From contig MU128948.1 in assembly GCA_014904985.1 (NCBI GenBank), forward strand, positions 149,174 to 213,173: a DNA stretch of 64,000 nt, read 5' to 3'. Of the stretch, positions 24,747 through 36,800 are shown piece after piece. The position numbers were made by a program, and so were the translations under genes. The notes below the pieces were generated by a model that was not told the origin of the DNA, ran no database searches, and saw only the letters and a list, made by a program, of their open reading frames with translations. Origin of the DNA: Hydnum rufescens UP504. Lineage: Eukaryota > Basidiomycota > Agaricomycetes > Cantharellales > Hydnaceae. Positions within the stretch are counted from its first letter, which is position 1, and each line of letters begins with the position of its first letter.

Positions 24747-25727
24747 AGGTCACGTAATATTGTGGTACGTCCGTCCCCTATCTGCGCACTCCAGTTCGTT
24801 CTTGCACTCAAGAACCAGGCCAGGCATTCCAGACTCTGTATTCTGTATTCTCCTTTTGTGATCCCAATTCTTGATGGGAAGTATGTGTGTAATTATGTAT
24901 GTCTCGTACTCTCACTGGCAGCCCGCGAGGATGTAGATACTATAATATGGAGGGTGGAGCGAATATCATAGTGACCGGGTCAAGATATGGAAACACGAGG
25001 ATTGTTGTATCAGTCATACCCCCCTGGAGATTTCCATCAAGTCGAAATGACACCAACCATCCGGGTTAGTCCAGATGTAACCCGCGAATAGCATAGTGAA
25101 GGATAGAGCATCGTACAAGGAAGATTATTGGAATGGTCCAATCCCGCCCCCCTGATTGCGTACCCTCTGCCAACTCGTGGCCGTAACTGTGACCAAATCG
25201 GTAACTGAAAATGCTGCGAATTCCTCCTCTGTACACAGAACAGAATTCACGTGCACACCAAGGTTTCGCACACAGCGCAAGGGGTCACACAGCACCAGAT
25301 GGACAGGGGATAATGGAAGTACTCAATTTACTGTGCGTTAATACCAAAGGGCATAGAGCCAAAGGGGGTCTATAAGCTGTGTGTAGAGAGGAACTAGTTC
25401 GAAGCGAGGAAGATTCGCCAACAAATGCGATACGACTTGGAATAATCCCAGTCATGATTGGTAATCACACGTTGCTGCGAAGTCACAAGAAGTCACAAGC
25501 GTCCGAAGCGCTGGAATTCGCCGTCAAGTCGTGGCGACACTCTTGAACCGAATACCGGGAGAATCCAGTAGATTGCCTGATTGTCTCTGGGGATTCTATG
25601 TGGCTTGCATAGCCCGGGCCCGTTTCTGATGATGCGTAATACTGAGAACCATTTATCTGATCGGTTAAAACCATCCACATAGAAGCAGTGCCTACCTCTG
25701 CCTCCGTTGTGACCTCCCCCCCCTCTC
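24747..25727. repeat. Inter-copy spacer E-F
   Basis: No gene supported. The part from about 25080 matches the C-D spacer. AAGTCACAAGAAGTCACAAG lies at 25480-25499 upstream of copy F; a clear TATA box is not visible after it. Confidence 0.45.
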
Positions 25728-28531
25728 ATGCAGCCCCAATCATCAGACACAGCACCGACGCACCATCATGACGGGCCCAAACGTGGAAGAAAACCGCACT
25801 TGGTAAATCCTCTACATGCATGTCAATACTCAAAATCTCGGCGCAGCCCTTAACTCCAGCCTTCTATATAGAAGAGTCGCGATGTTGGAAGACTCAAATC
25901 ATTTACTGTTTCGGATTTCATAGAATTTTCGAAGAGTACTTGTACGTACCTGACGTATAGGCAACTGGCTACCTAATGTTTAGGAAACCTCGCTTTCAAA
26001 TAGGCCTAGATATGATCCCGGTCCAACGAATGGCGCGCTACCGACAGATTCATTGGCCATTTTATCACCAATTCACGGTTGTCACAACCGTTAAAACCCC
26101 GCCTTCTGCTTTAAAGTCAGAGATGTTTTCCCTCCAAACAAAGGAGGGAGAAAATGTCCTGCTGGATGCCCTGGATCCCGAGGCGAATGGTATATCTTTC
26201 AGGATCGATCGTGGCAGTAGAAGCCAGTTGGAAATCGAGGGTTTCGAGCTCGCAAGTCAGGCAAATTTCGACCGAATTGAAATTATGCTTCCTGGAACGA
26301 AGCCCTTGGGAGGCCCCGAAGCTAGCGATTTCGAGGCGACTTGGTGCCTTACTCGGAAGCCAGGTATAGAGCCTACTCGATTCTCTTTACGCGTTGGGGA
26401 TATTTCTCTTTTCGCCAACTGGGTTTCCGACCTAAACAAGGTGCTGTGTTTGCGGAATATCGCACCTCGCTTATCCAATTAATGATCAGGAATAAAGCAT
26501 TATGATTTGCTTAGGAACAATTGTTGGATACTGTGCTCAAGCATATCGGCCCTGACTATGTTCCATTACTTCCAACACGAATTCGATCAAGCGAGTTCCA
26601 AGGAGTTGGTGGCTATGTACTCGGGAGGATTAATCCGGTCCACAGTTTCACAATTTTTCTTGGGGCCAAATAGGTTTTCTAGTTGGTTGGACGAGAACAA
26701 ATATCATCGTCAGTCGGTGATTATGGGTATGCGTGAGTCCGCCAAGAGCCACGCTGAAATACCCTTCCTTCGGTGAGTCGCAAGTTCATCACGCAGACCG
26801 CAAATGACACGTGGGCAATAAGTCATCCCGACCGAGCAGGCTTTGGGTTCCTTTTGAGTACCTGTGCTAATTCCTCGACGTCTCCTGCGGGTTTCGCAAA
26901 GCAACCAGATGCCGTGTTGCTTTTCATCTGTATACGGCTGGTTTTTTTGATATCTAATCGGATGAAGGAAATAGAGGAAGATCCAAGCCTGAGAGACGAC
27001 TTTCATCAGTTCATCGATGAGTTCTCTTCGATACCCTCGTATGAGCCGCTTTTCATGCATGACAATCATTGAGCCTAATTTTGTTTCATAGACATCGCAC
27101 TCTGAGGCCAGATATTAGTGCAGCATATAGGACCACTATGACGTCCGTTTATTCCGCCAGCGTGTCTTTTGACGGGGTGTACACGAATCCGGGCTTGCGC
27201 ACTGAATCCGTAGGAAAGAAATTTGTTCGAGCCATCCCCCAATATATCGATTACATGAAAAGGGGGGATTAGTACGTTGTGGCCCCTTTCTGATCCACGT
27301 TACCACGGCTAAAGCGAGATCCATCAGTTCAAATGACTCTGATCTCCAAGGCATTTTGCCTCTCGTCGCTAATGTGGTCCGCTTCCAGGAGGAACTGCAG
27401 GAACTTATTCGGGTGGATATCCTTTCTGTTTTGGTTAGGATCTTCCGTGATCAGCAGTATGTCTATACACACTATCTACGTTCAATATTTGATTTGTCGA
27501 TTTAGTCGTTTAGCGCCCCTGACCCGGGGCAATTTTCACGCTGTATTGCTCCGATTCTGCTCTCATAATCCCGCTTCTCGAGAATATTTCTTGAAGAGCG
27601 ACGCGTTATTGTGCGTGAGGGACATGCTGATGCGCAAGTGGGTTTCACCATCTATGGTGGAACAGAGGGCCCGATCCTTCTCGTTGCACTTTCTGTCCTT
27701 CAACAGTCGGAGAGTGCTACCGAACTTTACAACCAAGTAATATCTTGCGGAGTACTGGTCCCCCTGGCTCGACGTTTAGCATCAACGTCAGCACACTCTC
27801 CCCGCGTCCTTACTCACACTCTCATCTCTACTGTCGTTCACAGGAACTTTGACAATAAACACATGGCTGGTGTCCTGGATATATTCCGTAGCATGGTAAT
27901 GCTTGGCAAAGGGGAACATCTATTGGAGAGGCGGATTCTCTCCTACCTGGCCCAATCATTCAATCATCCGTATGTTGTGGCTGTAACATGCTCAACACTG
28001 CTGTCTAATCCCTGCATCCAATATCCTCACCCAGGTTCTCCCATACCTCCTTTGGTGTATGTGGCACAATCTTCACATTTTTATGTGCCCTCGGAGATGA
28101 TGCGATGAAGGACGTCGTAAATGCCGGAGCACTCCCTGGCCTTTGTCGCCTAGCGCATCATGACAGCTATGATGGAAGGTACGAATGTTCTTCCCACAAG
28201 AGACTCTTCCTCAGTTCTCATTGGCATTATTTAGTGAGGGATCAGAATATGAGCGGTATGAGGATCTGTTGGTGAAGATAGCGGGGATCGATGCATCTTG
28301 TGCCGCAAAGGTGGCCAAAGCACGAAGGCACTACTACCGAGGTTTCAAGGTTCAAACATGTGCGTGAGTCGATAGGACGAGTGATGTTTCCCTAGGCAAG
28401 GAGGTTTCTCTTGTACCTTATACTGACATTGCTTATTTTTGGCAGTGGACGCGCCCAGACCGACGATATGGGGAAAGGCACAGACCATAATGAACAGACA
28501 TTCTAGGCTCGGTATTACTCCCATTTTGTAA
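25728..28531 (+). pseudogene. AF1 copy F, nearly intact, lesion at exon 8/9
   Basis: Exons 1 to 8 are open and phased as in copy A: MQPQSSDTAPTHHH, exon 3 with PFYHQF, HYDLLRNNCWIL, HPDRAGFGFLLSTCA, and SHRTLRPDIS. The donor of intron 1 is GC (CAT then GCATGT) rather than GT. At about 27655 a deletion joins intron 8 (GTGGGTTTCACCATC) to GGCCCGATCC inside exon 9, removing the intron end, its acceptor and the first codons of exon 9, so the frame is lost. Exons 9-13 are otherwise open, with an in-frame end at 28529. If an alternative acceptor were used the gene might still be expressed. Confidence 0.6.
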
Positions 28532-30253
28532 TGCTAATGTTTGATGGGAAATATGGCTGTAATTGTGTATGTCCCTTACTCTCCTCCAGGATGTATATAG
28601 TGAGGGCTGGCAATGCCTTGCCTGTCACTGTTACGTGATATGTAAGGTCGATTTGTGGGCGGATGGCAGAGAATAGCTTAGACATGTCTTGTCAAATGTG
28701 CACAGCCCGCTTCCAATATAACAGAGCGGTCTAAAGTCTTGTTTGACCCGTGTCATGGCGGAGGCTAAATTATTAGATTAGACTGACCCTCAGTCCATAT
28801 CGCTCGTGCCAGTGCTAGGATCGCCTCCAAAGACTTGAAAGGTTGCTATAGAGGGCTGGGCGGATATAATAGGATGGAGGCATGAAGAATGGAAGGGATT
28901 ATCAACGTCACTTATAATTATCCTTGGAGAAAACATTTTCGTAAGGCGGAAGAGACGCAAACGATGCGGTGGTGGTTACTCCTGAGTCCTGATGTGGCCC
29001 ATGAGCAGCAATGCAATTGAAGACGGAGCATCAGGCGGGAAAGATAAATACAAGGCGCCTCAACTAGACTCGTGACCAGTCCTCGAACCGAGCCGTTGAG
29101 GGGAACGACCAATCACAATCTGGCAGCGCTAATACGAATTTGTTTCCGGTTAGTTGATTTCCAAATGCGGCAGGGTGTGCATTGCTGTCAAAGCATCTTT
29201 TGCGCTCTGAATCATTGGAACTCGCAGATTTAGGCTCCTGCACCATGTTGGATCCAAGTTGTAGTCCAAGGCACGAGGACTATGCACGCAGGCTAAGCGG
29301 AAACCGCCGAAACTTCGTTTCGTCGCGTCTTGACGACCTTACTGTCCCGGCCAGCAGAGCCCAGGGGAGACCCTGTTCTCTTTTCCCCTCCCACCCTGTT
29401 TGATGATAGTATGGTCTTTGTTGGTGTCTAGTTGTGAGTCCCACCCGCCCTCCCGCACAGTCGGGCCGGGTGCCGGGTTCTCATGCCAAATTGCCGAAGG
29501 CAATTTTCACACACCCGCACAAGACCTGCCATGGATTGCAGGCTGTTTCGGAGGTCACGGAGATGAACTTCATCAGGGATTATCAATGCAATTCCCAGCT
29601 GATCGGGCTTGTGGCATCATCCAGTGCTCTCTTGTTTCTCGCCATCCCACCTATCCGTGTTTCATCTGGCTGCTCAGCATCGTTTGGCCGGCCTCCATAT
29701 GCACTGGCTTTCGCCTGCGGCAAAACCACATACCAACCAGTTGTGGCATCACTCTTTCCTCAGTTCTAAGGCCAAACCTGGGCACTGGTTTTGAGGCAAT
29801 TACTGTAAGAGAATGTCATGGTCCTTTAGCACTGTGAGGGAGTCGGATTCGGTTGTGTCCGGATTCACTCGATCTCTAGAGAGCGTTCAAGACCGTCTGC
29901 GGTAGCAGGGTGACTGTCCGGAAAAGCTCTATTCGAGTAGGTGCAAGTAATCCTATTGACACATTGTTACATAATATGATTATGTAATGTGAGGGGGGCA
30001 GTATCTTGCAGATATCCTCATGGAGAGTTGAGTCTGGCTGAGTCACTTCTGCAACTCCCAAGGGGAGTTGGACAAGTCATAAGTTGCAATGGGTTCGAGT
30101 CATTGCCACTCATGCCAAGTCGAGTTGCGGCAGCATTCCTGCAACCGAATGTGTATACATTCTTGATTGCCACTCCATTGTCCCATTTTTAATCGGTTAA
30201 AACCCCCACGCGGAAGCAAAGCCCGCCTCCATTCTGGCACCCTCTCCCCCCTC
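28532..30253. repeat. Inter-copy spacer F-G
   Basis: Common-type spacer with a stretch at about 29085-29450 not seen in the other spacers. No gene supported. The GTCACAAG block is degenerate (near 30072-30115) and the TATA-like element is GTGTATACATTC near 30150. Confidence 0.4.
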
Positions 30254-33048
30254 AAGTGCCCACCATCGGATGCAGTACTGAGGCATTATCACAACGGCTC
30301 AAACTTGAAACCAAGCTGGTCTTGATGAATCCTCCACATGTATGTCAATAGTCGGGGATATCGGTATCGCCTTCGACTCGAACGTTCTCCCTAGCAGGGG
30401 AAAGATGTTGCGAGACTCGAATCATTCAGTGTTTCGGACTTCATAAAATTTTCGACAATTACTGGTATGTAGTCAACACAAACCGACTCCCTCCCTAATG
30501 TTTGGGAAACCCACTTTCAAGTAGGCCTAGATATGATCCCAGTTCAACGAATGGCGCGCTACCGACAGATTCACTGGCCATTTTATCACCAATTCACCGT
30601 TGTCACAACGGTTAGGATCCTGCCTTCGGTTTTAAAGCCAGAGATGTTTTCTCTCCAAACAACGGAGGGGCGAAACGTTCTGCTGGATGATTTAGACCCT
30701 GCGGTAAATGGAATATCGTTCAGGATCGATCGTACCAGCAAAGTAGAGTTGGAAATCGAGGATTCCGAGCTCGTGTATCAAGCAAATTTCGACCGAGTCG
30801 AAATCCTATTGCCTGGAACGAAGCCCCTGGGAGGCCCCGAAGCTCGCGATTTTGAGTTGACGTGGTGCCTTACACGGAAGCCAGGGATAGAGCCCACTCA
30901 ATTCTCTCTATGTGTTGGGGATATTTCCCTTTTCGCCAGCTGGGTTTCCAAGCTGAACAAGGTACAGTGTTTTCGGAATATTGCACCTCAATTACAGTAA
31001 TGACCCCGGGAACAAAGCACTATGATCTGCTTAGGAACAACTGTTGGATACTGAGTACGAGCATGTCACTCCTGACTCTGTACCATTACTTCCAATACGA
31101 ATTCGATCTGGCGAGTCGCATGGAGTTGGCGGCCTCGCGTACAGGCGGATCAATCCGGTGGACGGTTTCCAAATTTTTCTCGGGGCCAAATAGGTTTCTT
31201 AATTGGGTGGTGGAGGAGGAGCAATATCGTTTGCTGGGTTCGGATGAGTCTGCCAGGAGCCGCACTGAAATACCCTTCCTTCGGTCAGTCGCAAGTGCAT
31301 CGGGCTGGATGCAAGATGCAACTGACGGGCAATAAGTCATCCTGACCGAGCAGGGTTTGGGCTTCTTTTGAGTACCTGCGCTACTTCCTCCAAGTCTCCT
31401 GCAGGTTTCGCAAATCAACCGGATGATGTGTTATTGTTGATCTGCTTCCGGTTCCAGCTTTTGATATCCGATTGGAAGACGCAAATAGAGGAAGACCCAA
31501 CCCTGAAAGACGACTTCCAGCGGTTCATCCATGAGGTTTCTTCGATACCCTCGTATGAGCCGTTTTTCGAATGTGTCATTTTGGGGACGATCACTAAGTC
31601 TAATTTTCCTTCATAGCCACCGCCGTCTGGAAACTCTGAGGCCAGATATTAGGAGAGCATATACGACCGCTATGACCTTAGTTTATAAGAATCCGGGCTT
31701 GCGCAGCAACTTCGTAGGACAGCAGGTTGTTGCATGCATCCCCCAATACCTCAATTATTTGGAGGGGGGGAATCAGTAAGTCTTGGCCCATCACTGGTCC
31801 ACTTCAGCACAGCTAAAGTTCGAGGTCCTCTAGTTCAAACGACTGGGATCTGAAATCCTTTGTGCTTTTTATTACGTATTCGTTACCCTTCCAGGATGAA
31901 CTGCAAGAACTTATTCAGATGGATATCCTTTCTGTTTGGGTTAGGATCTTCCATCACCACCAGTATGTCTATACACTCTGCCTTTGTCCAATCTTTAACT
32001 TCTCGATCTAGCCATTTAACACCCCAAAGCCACGCCAATTTTGAGACCTTGTTGCTGCGATTCTGCTCTCAGAATCCCACGTCTCGACAATATTTCTTGA
32101 AGAGTAATGCGTTATTGTATGTGAGGGAGATGCTGATGCGCAAGTGGGTTTCACCGTCTGTGGTGGAACAGAGACTAGCACCTACGCACTTCATGTTTGA
32201 ATAGGCCTCAAAGTCCCTTCCTTCTCACCGCACTTTCTTTTGTGAAAAAGTCGGAGAGTGTTGCCGTGCTCCACAACCGACTAATATCCTGCGGAGTGCT
32301 GGTCCCCCTGGCTCGGTGTTTGGCATTAACGTCAGCACAATCTCCTTATGTCGTCTCTCGCGGTCTCACCTCTGCTGTTGTTCACAGGGACTATCATAAT
32401 ATGACCATGTATGGTGTTCTGGCATATTCTGTAGCATGATAGAGAATAACAAAGGAGAGCACCTCTTGGAGAGGTCGATTCTCTCCTACCTGGCTCAATC
32501 ATTCAATCATCCGTATGCTGCGGCAGTAACGTACTTGACACTGCCATCTAATCCACATTGAATCTACTCAGGTTCTTTCATATTTCCTTCGACATATGTG
32601 GCATCATCTTCTCTTGCTTATGTGCACTCGGAGATGATGCGAAGAAGGACGTCGTGAATGCCGGGGCGCTCCCTGGTATTTGTCGTCTCGCACATCCTGA
32701 CAGTCATGATACAAAGTACAAGTCATCTTCCCACAAGGTTCTCGTTCGGTTCTCATTGGAATTATTTAGTTCCCAAGGGTCACAACACCTGCCGTATGAG
32801 AATCTGCTTGGAGCCATAGCGGGTATCGATGCAACTTGTGCCGCGAAGGTAGCGAAAGCACGAAAGCGCTACTACCGAGGTTTCAAGGTTCAAACATGTG
32901 CGTGCGTCAATAGCATGAATGGTGTCTCCCTGGGCACCGAGATTTCTTTTGTACGTTATCCTGAAATCGTTCTTTTTTGGCAGTGGACGCACCCAAGCCG
33001 ACGATATGGGGAAGGTTACAGGCCATGGTGACACCGTCGAAGACCTAG
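30254..33048 (+). pseudogene. AF1 copy G, start lost and frameshift in exon 10
   Basis: At the usual start the sequence reads CTCAAGTGCCC instead of CTCATGCAAGTGCCC, so the ATG is deleted, and exon 1 is also out of frame. Exons 2-5 are open (PFYHQF, PGTKPLGGPEARDFE, HYDLLRNNCWIL). Exon 6 has an in-frame deletion of about 30 nt after TLVY. Exon 10 has lost one base (GTTCTGGCATATTC), which leads to TGA near 32436. Exons 11-13 are open to the stop at 33046-33048. It is the last AF1 copy before the NACHT-WD40 gene. Confidence 0.65.
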
Positions 33049-33887
33049 AGGTCCTGTAATAGTCGGTACGTCTGGTCCCATCTGTGCGGATCCAGGTTGT
33101 TACTAAACAACCAAGAACAGGCATTCTAGACTCATTATTCTCCTTTTGTAATGCTAATGTTTGGTGGGAAATGCAGGTGGAATTGTGTCTCTTACCTCCC
33201 TCCAAGCTGTACATAGTGAGGGCTGGTAATGGCTCGCCTGTCACTGTTCCGTCATATGTTCGTAGGCGGGTGGCGGAATAGCTCAGACATGTCTTGTCAA
33301 ACGCGCACAGCCCGGTTCTAATGTAACAGATCCGAAGTATTGTTTGATTCGTGTCGTGCCGGCGACGGTGAAATCATTAGATTGGACCGAGCGCTCTTCA
33401 ATCCGTATCGCTAATGCAAGGATTTTGAAGGCCCACCACAGGAGCTGGGCAGATATAATAGTGCCTATGTAAGGATATGGAAGGATAACAATGCCACTTA
33501 TCCCAGCCATGCTTCCGAGAAAACATTCCTTTAAGGTAAAAGAGATGCAAACGACGCTGCTTACTCCTGATGTGGCCTGCGAGCAGCGACGTAGTGGGAG
33601 ACAGCATCATGCAGGGAAGCTAAATTCGAGTGCCAACGTCCGTCGTGCGCTGAGTGCCGTCCCCATTCCCAGACAATCAGGGATCATCCATCGTTCTCAG
33701 CCGATCGGGTGTGGACGAGTTGGACAAGTCACAAGAAGTCACAAAGCCTCGGAGTCGCAGGAAGGCGGCATCCGTGGACCCGCCGAACATAGGGAACATG
33801 CTCAAAGTATATATTTCAGGTATGCCATCTACTCGCAGGCCAATGATTTGCATCTAACAAGCCTACTTGCCCTCGCGACAGAGCCAG
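33049..33887. repeat. AF1-type spacer and 5' region leading into the NACHT-WD40 gene
   Basis: Homologous to the spacers upstream of AF1 copies H and J up to and including the TATA box: ACTCCTGATGTGGCC, GTCACAAG repeats, CCGAACATAGGGA, then GTATATATT. No AF1 exon 1 follows; the STAND gene begins instead. Confidence 0.5.
33726..33817 (+). promoter_or_regulatory. AF1-type promoter in front of the NACHT-WD40 gene
   Basis: AAGTCACAAGAAGTCACAA at 33726-33744, a CCGAACATAGGGA block near 33783 and GTATATATTTC at 33808-33818. The order and spacing match the AF1 promoters of copies H and J. The first in-frame ATG of the STAND gene is about 70 bp further on. Confidence 0.5.
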
Positions 33888-36800
33888 ATGCAGCAGTCCT
33901 CTTCTACATACATCGAAACAATATCGCCTTCACTTCACCATTCAGCCTCCCGCTACCGTCACTGGACTCCGTTCGCCAAAGTCAGACTACATCGAGGCAA
34001 CACATGATGCTGTGGTGTGGAAGGATCCCTTCGGGGATGACTTGTAGGCCTCCTTCACGCACATTTGTTTCTTGTCCTTTATTCATATTCTCTCAGTAGC
34101 ATGGTGGCTCCAACACCTATCGATTGCAGAGTGATTATAGATTTGTGTGAGCGCCGTTTTGGGCGTTCGGGGCGGATCATTGCATCGTGTACTTGGGATC
34201 TCTCCTCCGCAACAGGCAATGGTGAACCTGCTCATATTTATGCGATAAGAGGGTTATGCTCACACGGTCTTTATTCCTGCAGAGATTCACCTCAATTTTG
34301 AAGGTGCCACGAGCGACAAATTCGGAGAGTTGACAATATGCGTGGCATCCTCTCTCGCGTCCACTAGTGATGCTGTGGAGAGCACCAATCGGACTGCCCA
34401 GCAGCTAGGCACCGAACTAGCTGTGCTTGACGACGCCATTCAAGCTACCGTCCCACTTGCAACAGAACTCACGGCTCAGCTCAATGCTTGGCAGCCCTTG
34501 TTGAGTCGTCTCAATGCACTTGTGAAAGTTGCCGATGCGGTCGCCGAGGCACGTTTCATCCTGAATTGCTTGAGCCCTGCGGCCACTAAGTATCGACAAA
34601 CAGGTTCACCCTTGGATCAAGTTAGCATGGGGAGTCGTCTCAGCAGCGTATAAAGTAAGACTGGGATTCAAGTTTTGTGTTTGTTTGCTCTCTGACTGGT
34701 GTTCCATTAGATTCCTTCCGCCCAGAGTGATCGAGACGCCAAAGTGATGGGTTTAGTCCAGACCATGGCGGATAGCTGCTCCTTTGCCGACGAAGCCGAG
34801 GAGTTGAAGAAACGGTCGAAAAGAGATCACGACATCATCAACCAAATACTGCGACAAGTAATGGAATGCGCGTATTTCATTCGGGACTATTGCAGGGACA
34901 AGTCCTTCGGTATGTGGAATGTTGCATGTTCCACTTACTCCAAGACTGATGAGTGTGGGCCGCAGCCAAACGCACTCTGAAGTACACGGTCTCTCTCGTA
35001 GATGCACGGATCAATAACTACAAGGACACCCTTGAGACTCTTCGACGGAATCTGATTGATCGTGCCAACATACAATGTACCGTCGTTACACATCGCGTCT
35101 TAGACGTTGTGACTGAAGTCCGTAAGTGCTTCTTGTATGTCCTGGGTCAAAACCTGGATTCTAATATGGTCCACAGGGGACTTGCAAGTGCTAAGCGAAC
35201 TAAAATACGCCCCAGAGGCCCATCACGATCTAGATCGAGGGTGCTTACCAGGCACACGTACCGAGATCATCGACGCGATAGTGCGTTGGGCTGTCGGAGC
35301 TGATACGTCGTTTGATCCGAGTGATTCAATAACATTGAGCTCTAATGAGTCGTCTCGTGTACTTTGGTTGTGTGGGGTGGCGGGTGCGGGGAAATCGTCA
35401 ATCCTTCGCTCATGCGCAAAACGCATTTCTGACCTTGAATGCAAGGGGTCATACTATGGTTTCGACAAAAATCAGCCCCTTGCAAACCTGACCAATCTGT
35501 TCAGTACGATCGCTCGAGACCTCGCGGACCTCGACAACTCGCGGATGCAGCGCCTTGTCGATGCTGTCAAGACCAACACTGCGATACAAACAACGCTTGA
35601 CTGCAAACTGCAGTTCCAGCACTTCATCAAGAAATCATTCGAGGATGATCAGGCCCTGGGGGAGACCATTGTTTTCCTCAATGCATTTGATGAGTCTGGG
35701 GATGTTATGGCTCGTGCCAATGCTCTCGCCATTTTAACAAAGCAAGCCTCAGAACTCCCTCCGGGTCTTCGAATCATAGTCACTTCAAGATATGAGCGCG
35801 ATATTCAAGATGCATTGCAGTCTCCGCGACCAATTGGGGTTGACGTTATGCTTGTGGACGACATCCCAACTCATCAGACCTTGCGCGACATTGAAGCGTA
35901 TATACACAATGAACTCAATGACGCGACTGAATTCCGAGAGGCGGAGTACCAGACGCAGCTGGCTACGCTGATTCGGAGGGCTGGAACATCCTTTCAGTGG
36001 GCTGCTACTGCCTGTCGGTTTATTTGCAGTGATAGTGATGCTGGCGCCGATCCGCGGGACCGGATTCGGGTGGTCCTACGTGCTGATGAAGGGCTGTATG
36101 CGCTCTACAACACCGTCATGAAGGAGCACTGCAATCCATCGCACGAGATGGAAGTAAAACGAGTCAAGTCAATCCTAGGCCGAATCATATGCAACCAGGA
36201 GTCTTTATCATTACACGCTCTTGTGCACCTAGTCCCTCCCGACTCTATCCTCACTCCAGATGACATGCGGACACAACGACGAATTGTGAAGCATCTTGCC
36301 TCGCTCCTTAGTGGTACCCACAGTGACCACGCGCCAATCGCACCCCTCCACTCGTCTTATCGCGATTTCTTGTGTAACCCGGAGCATAATAAAGATTTCT
36401 GTATCGACCAAGATGAAGCAAATCAGTGCATGGCCCTGGCGTGCTTCCGCGTGATGGACCAGGCCTTGACATTTAATATCTGTCAACTTCCGACATCGTT
36501 CCTTCGCAATGTTGACATCCCCGAGATTACTAATCTTCGTGAGAAGCACATCCCTCATCATCTGTCTTATGCTTGCCAATTTTGGGCTTTCCATCTGTCT
36601 GCAACATCTGCTGGCAAAGTTGCTCAGAAACACACAGAGTCATTCTTTCAGAAGGACTTTCTGCCCTGGTTGGAAGTGATGAGTCTTACACAGAGTTCCC
36701 CTCAAACTGCATTATCCTTACTTAGCACCTCTCATGTAAGCATGATTTCAATTCCATCAGATGCTGAGGCTGCAGACTGATTCTTAATGTGTGTTTCCCA

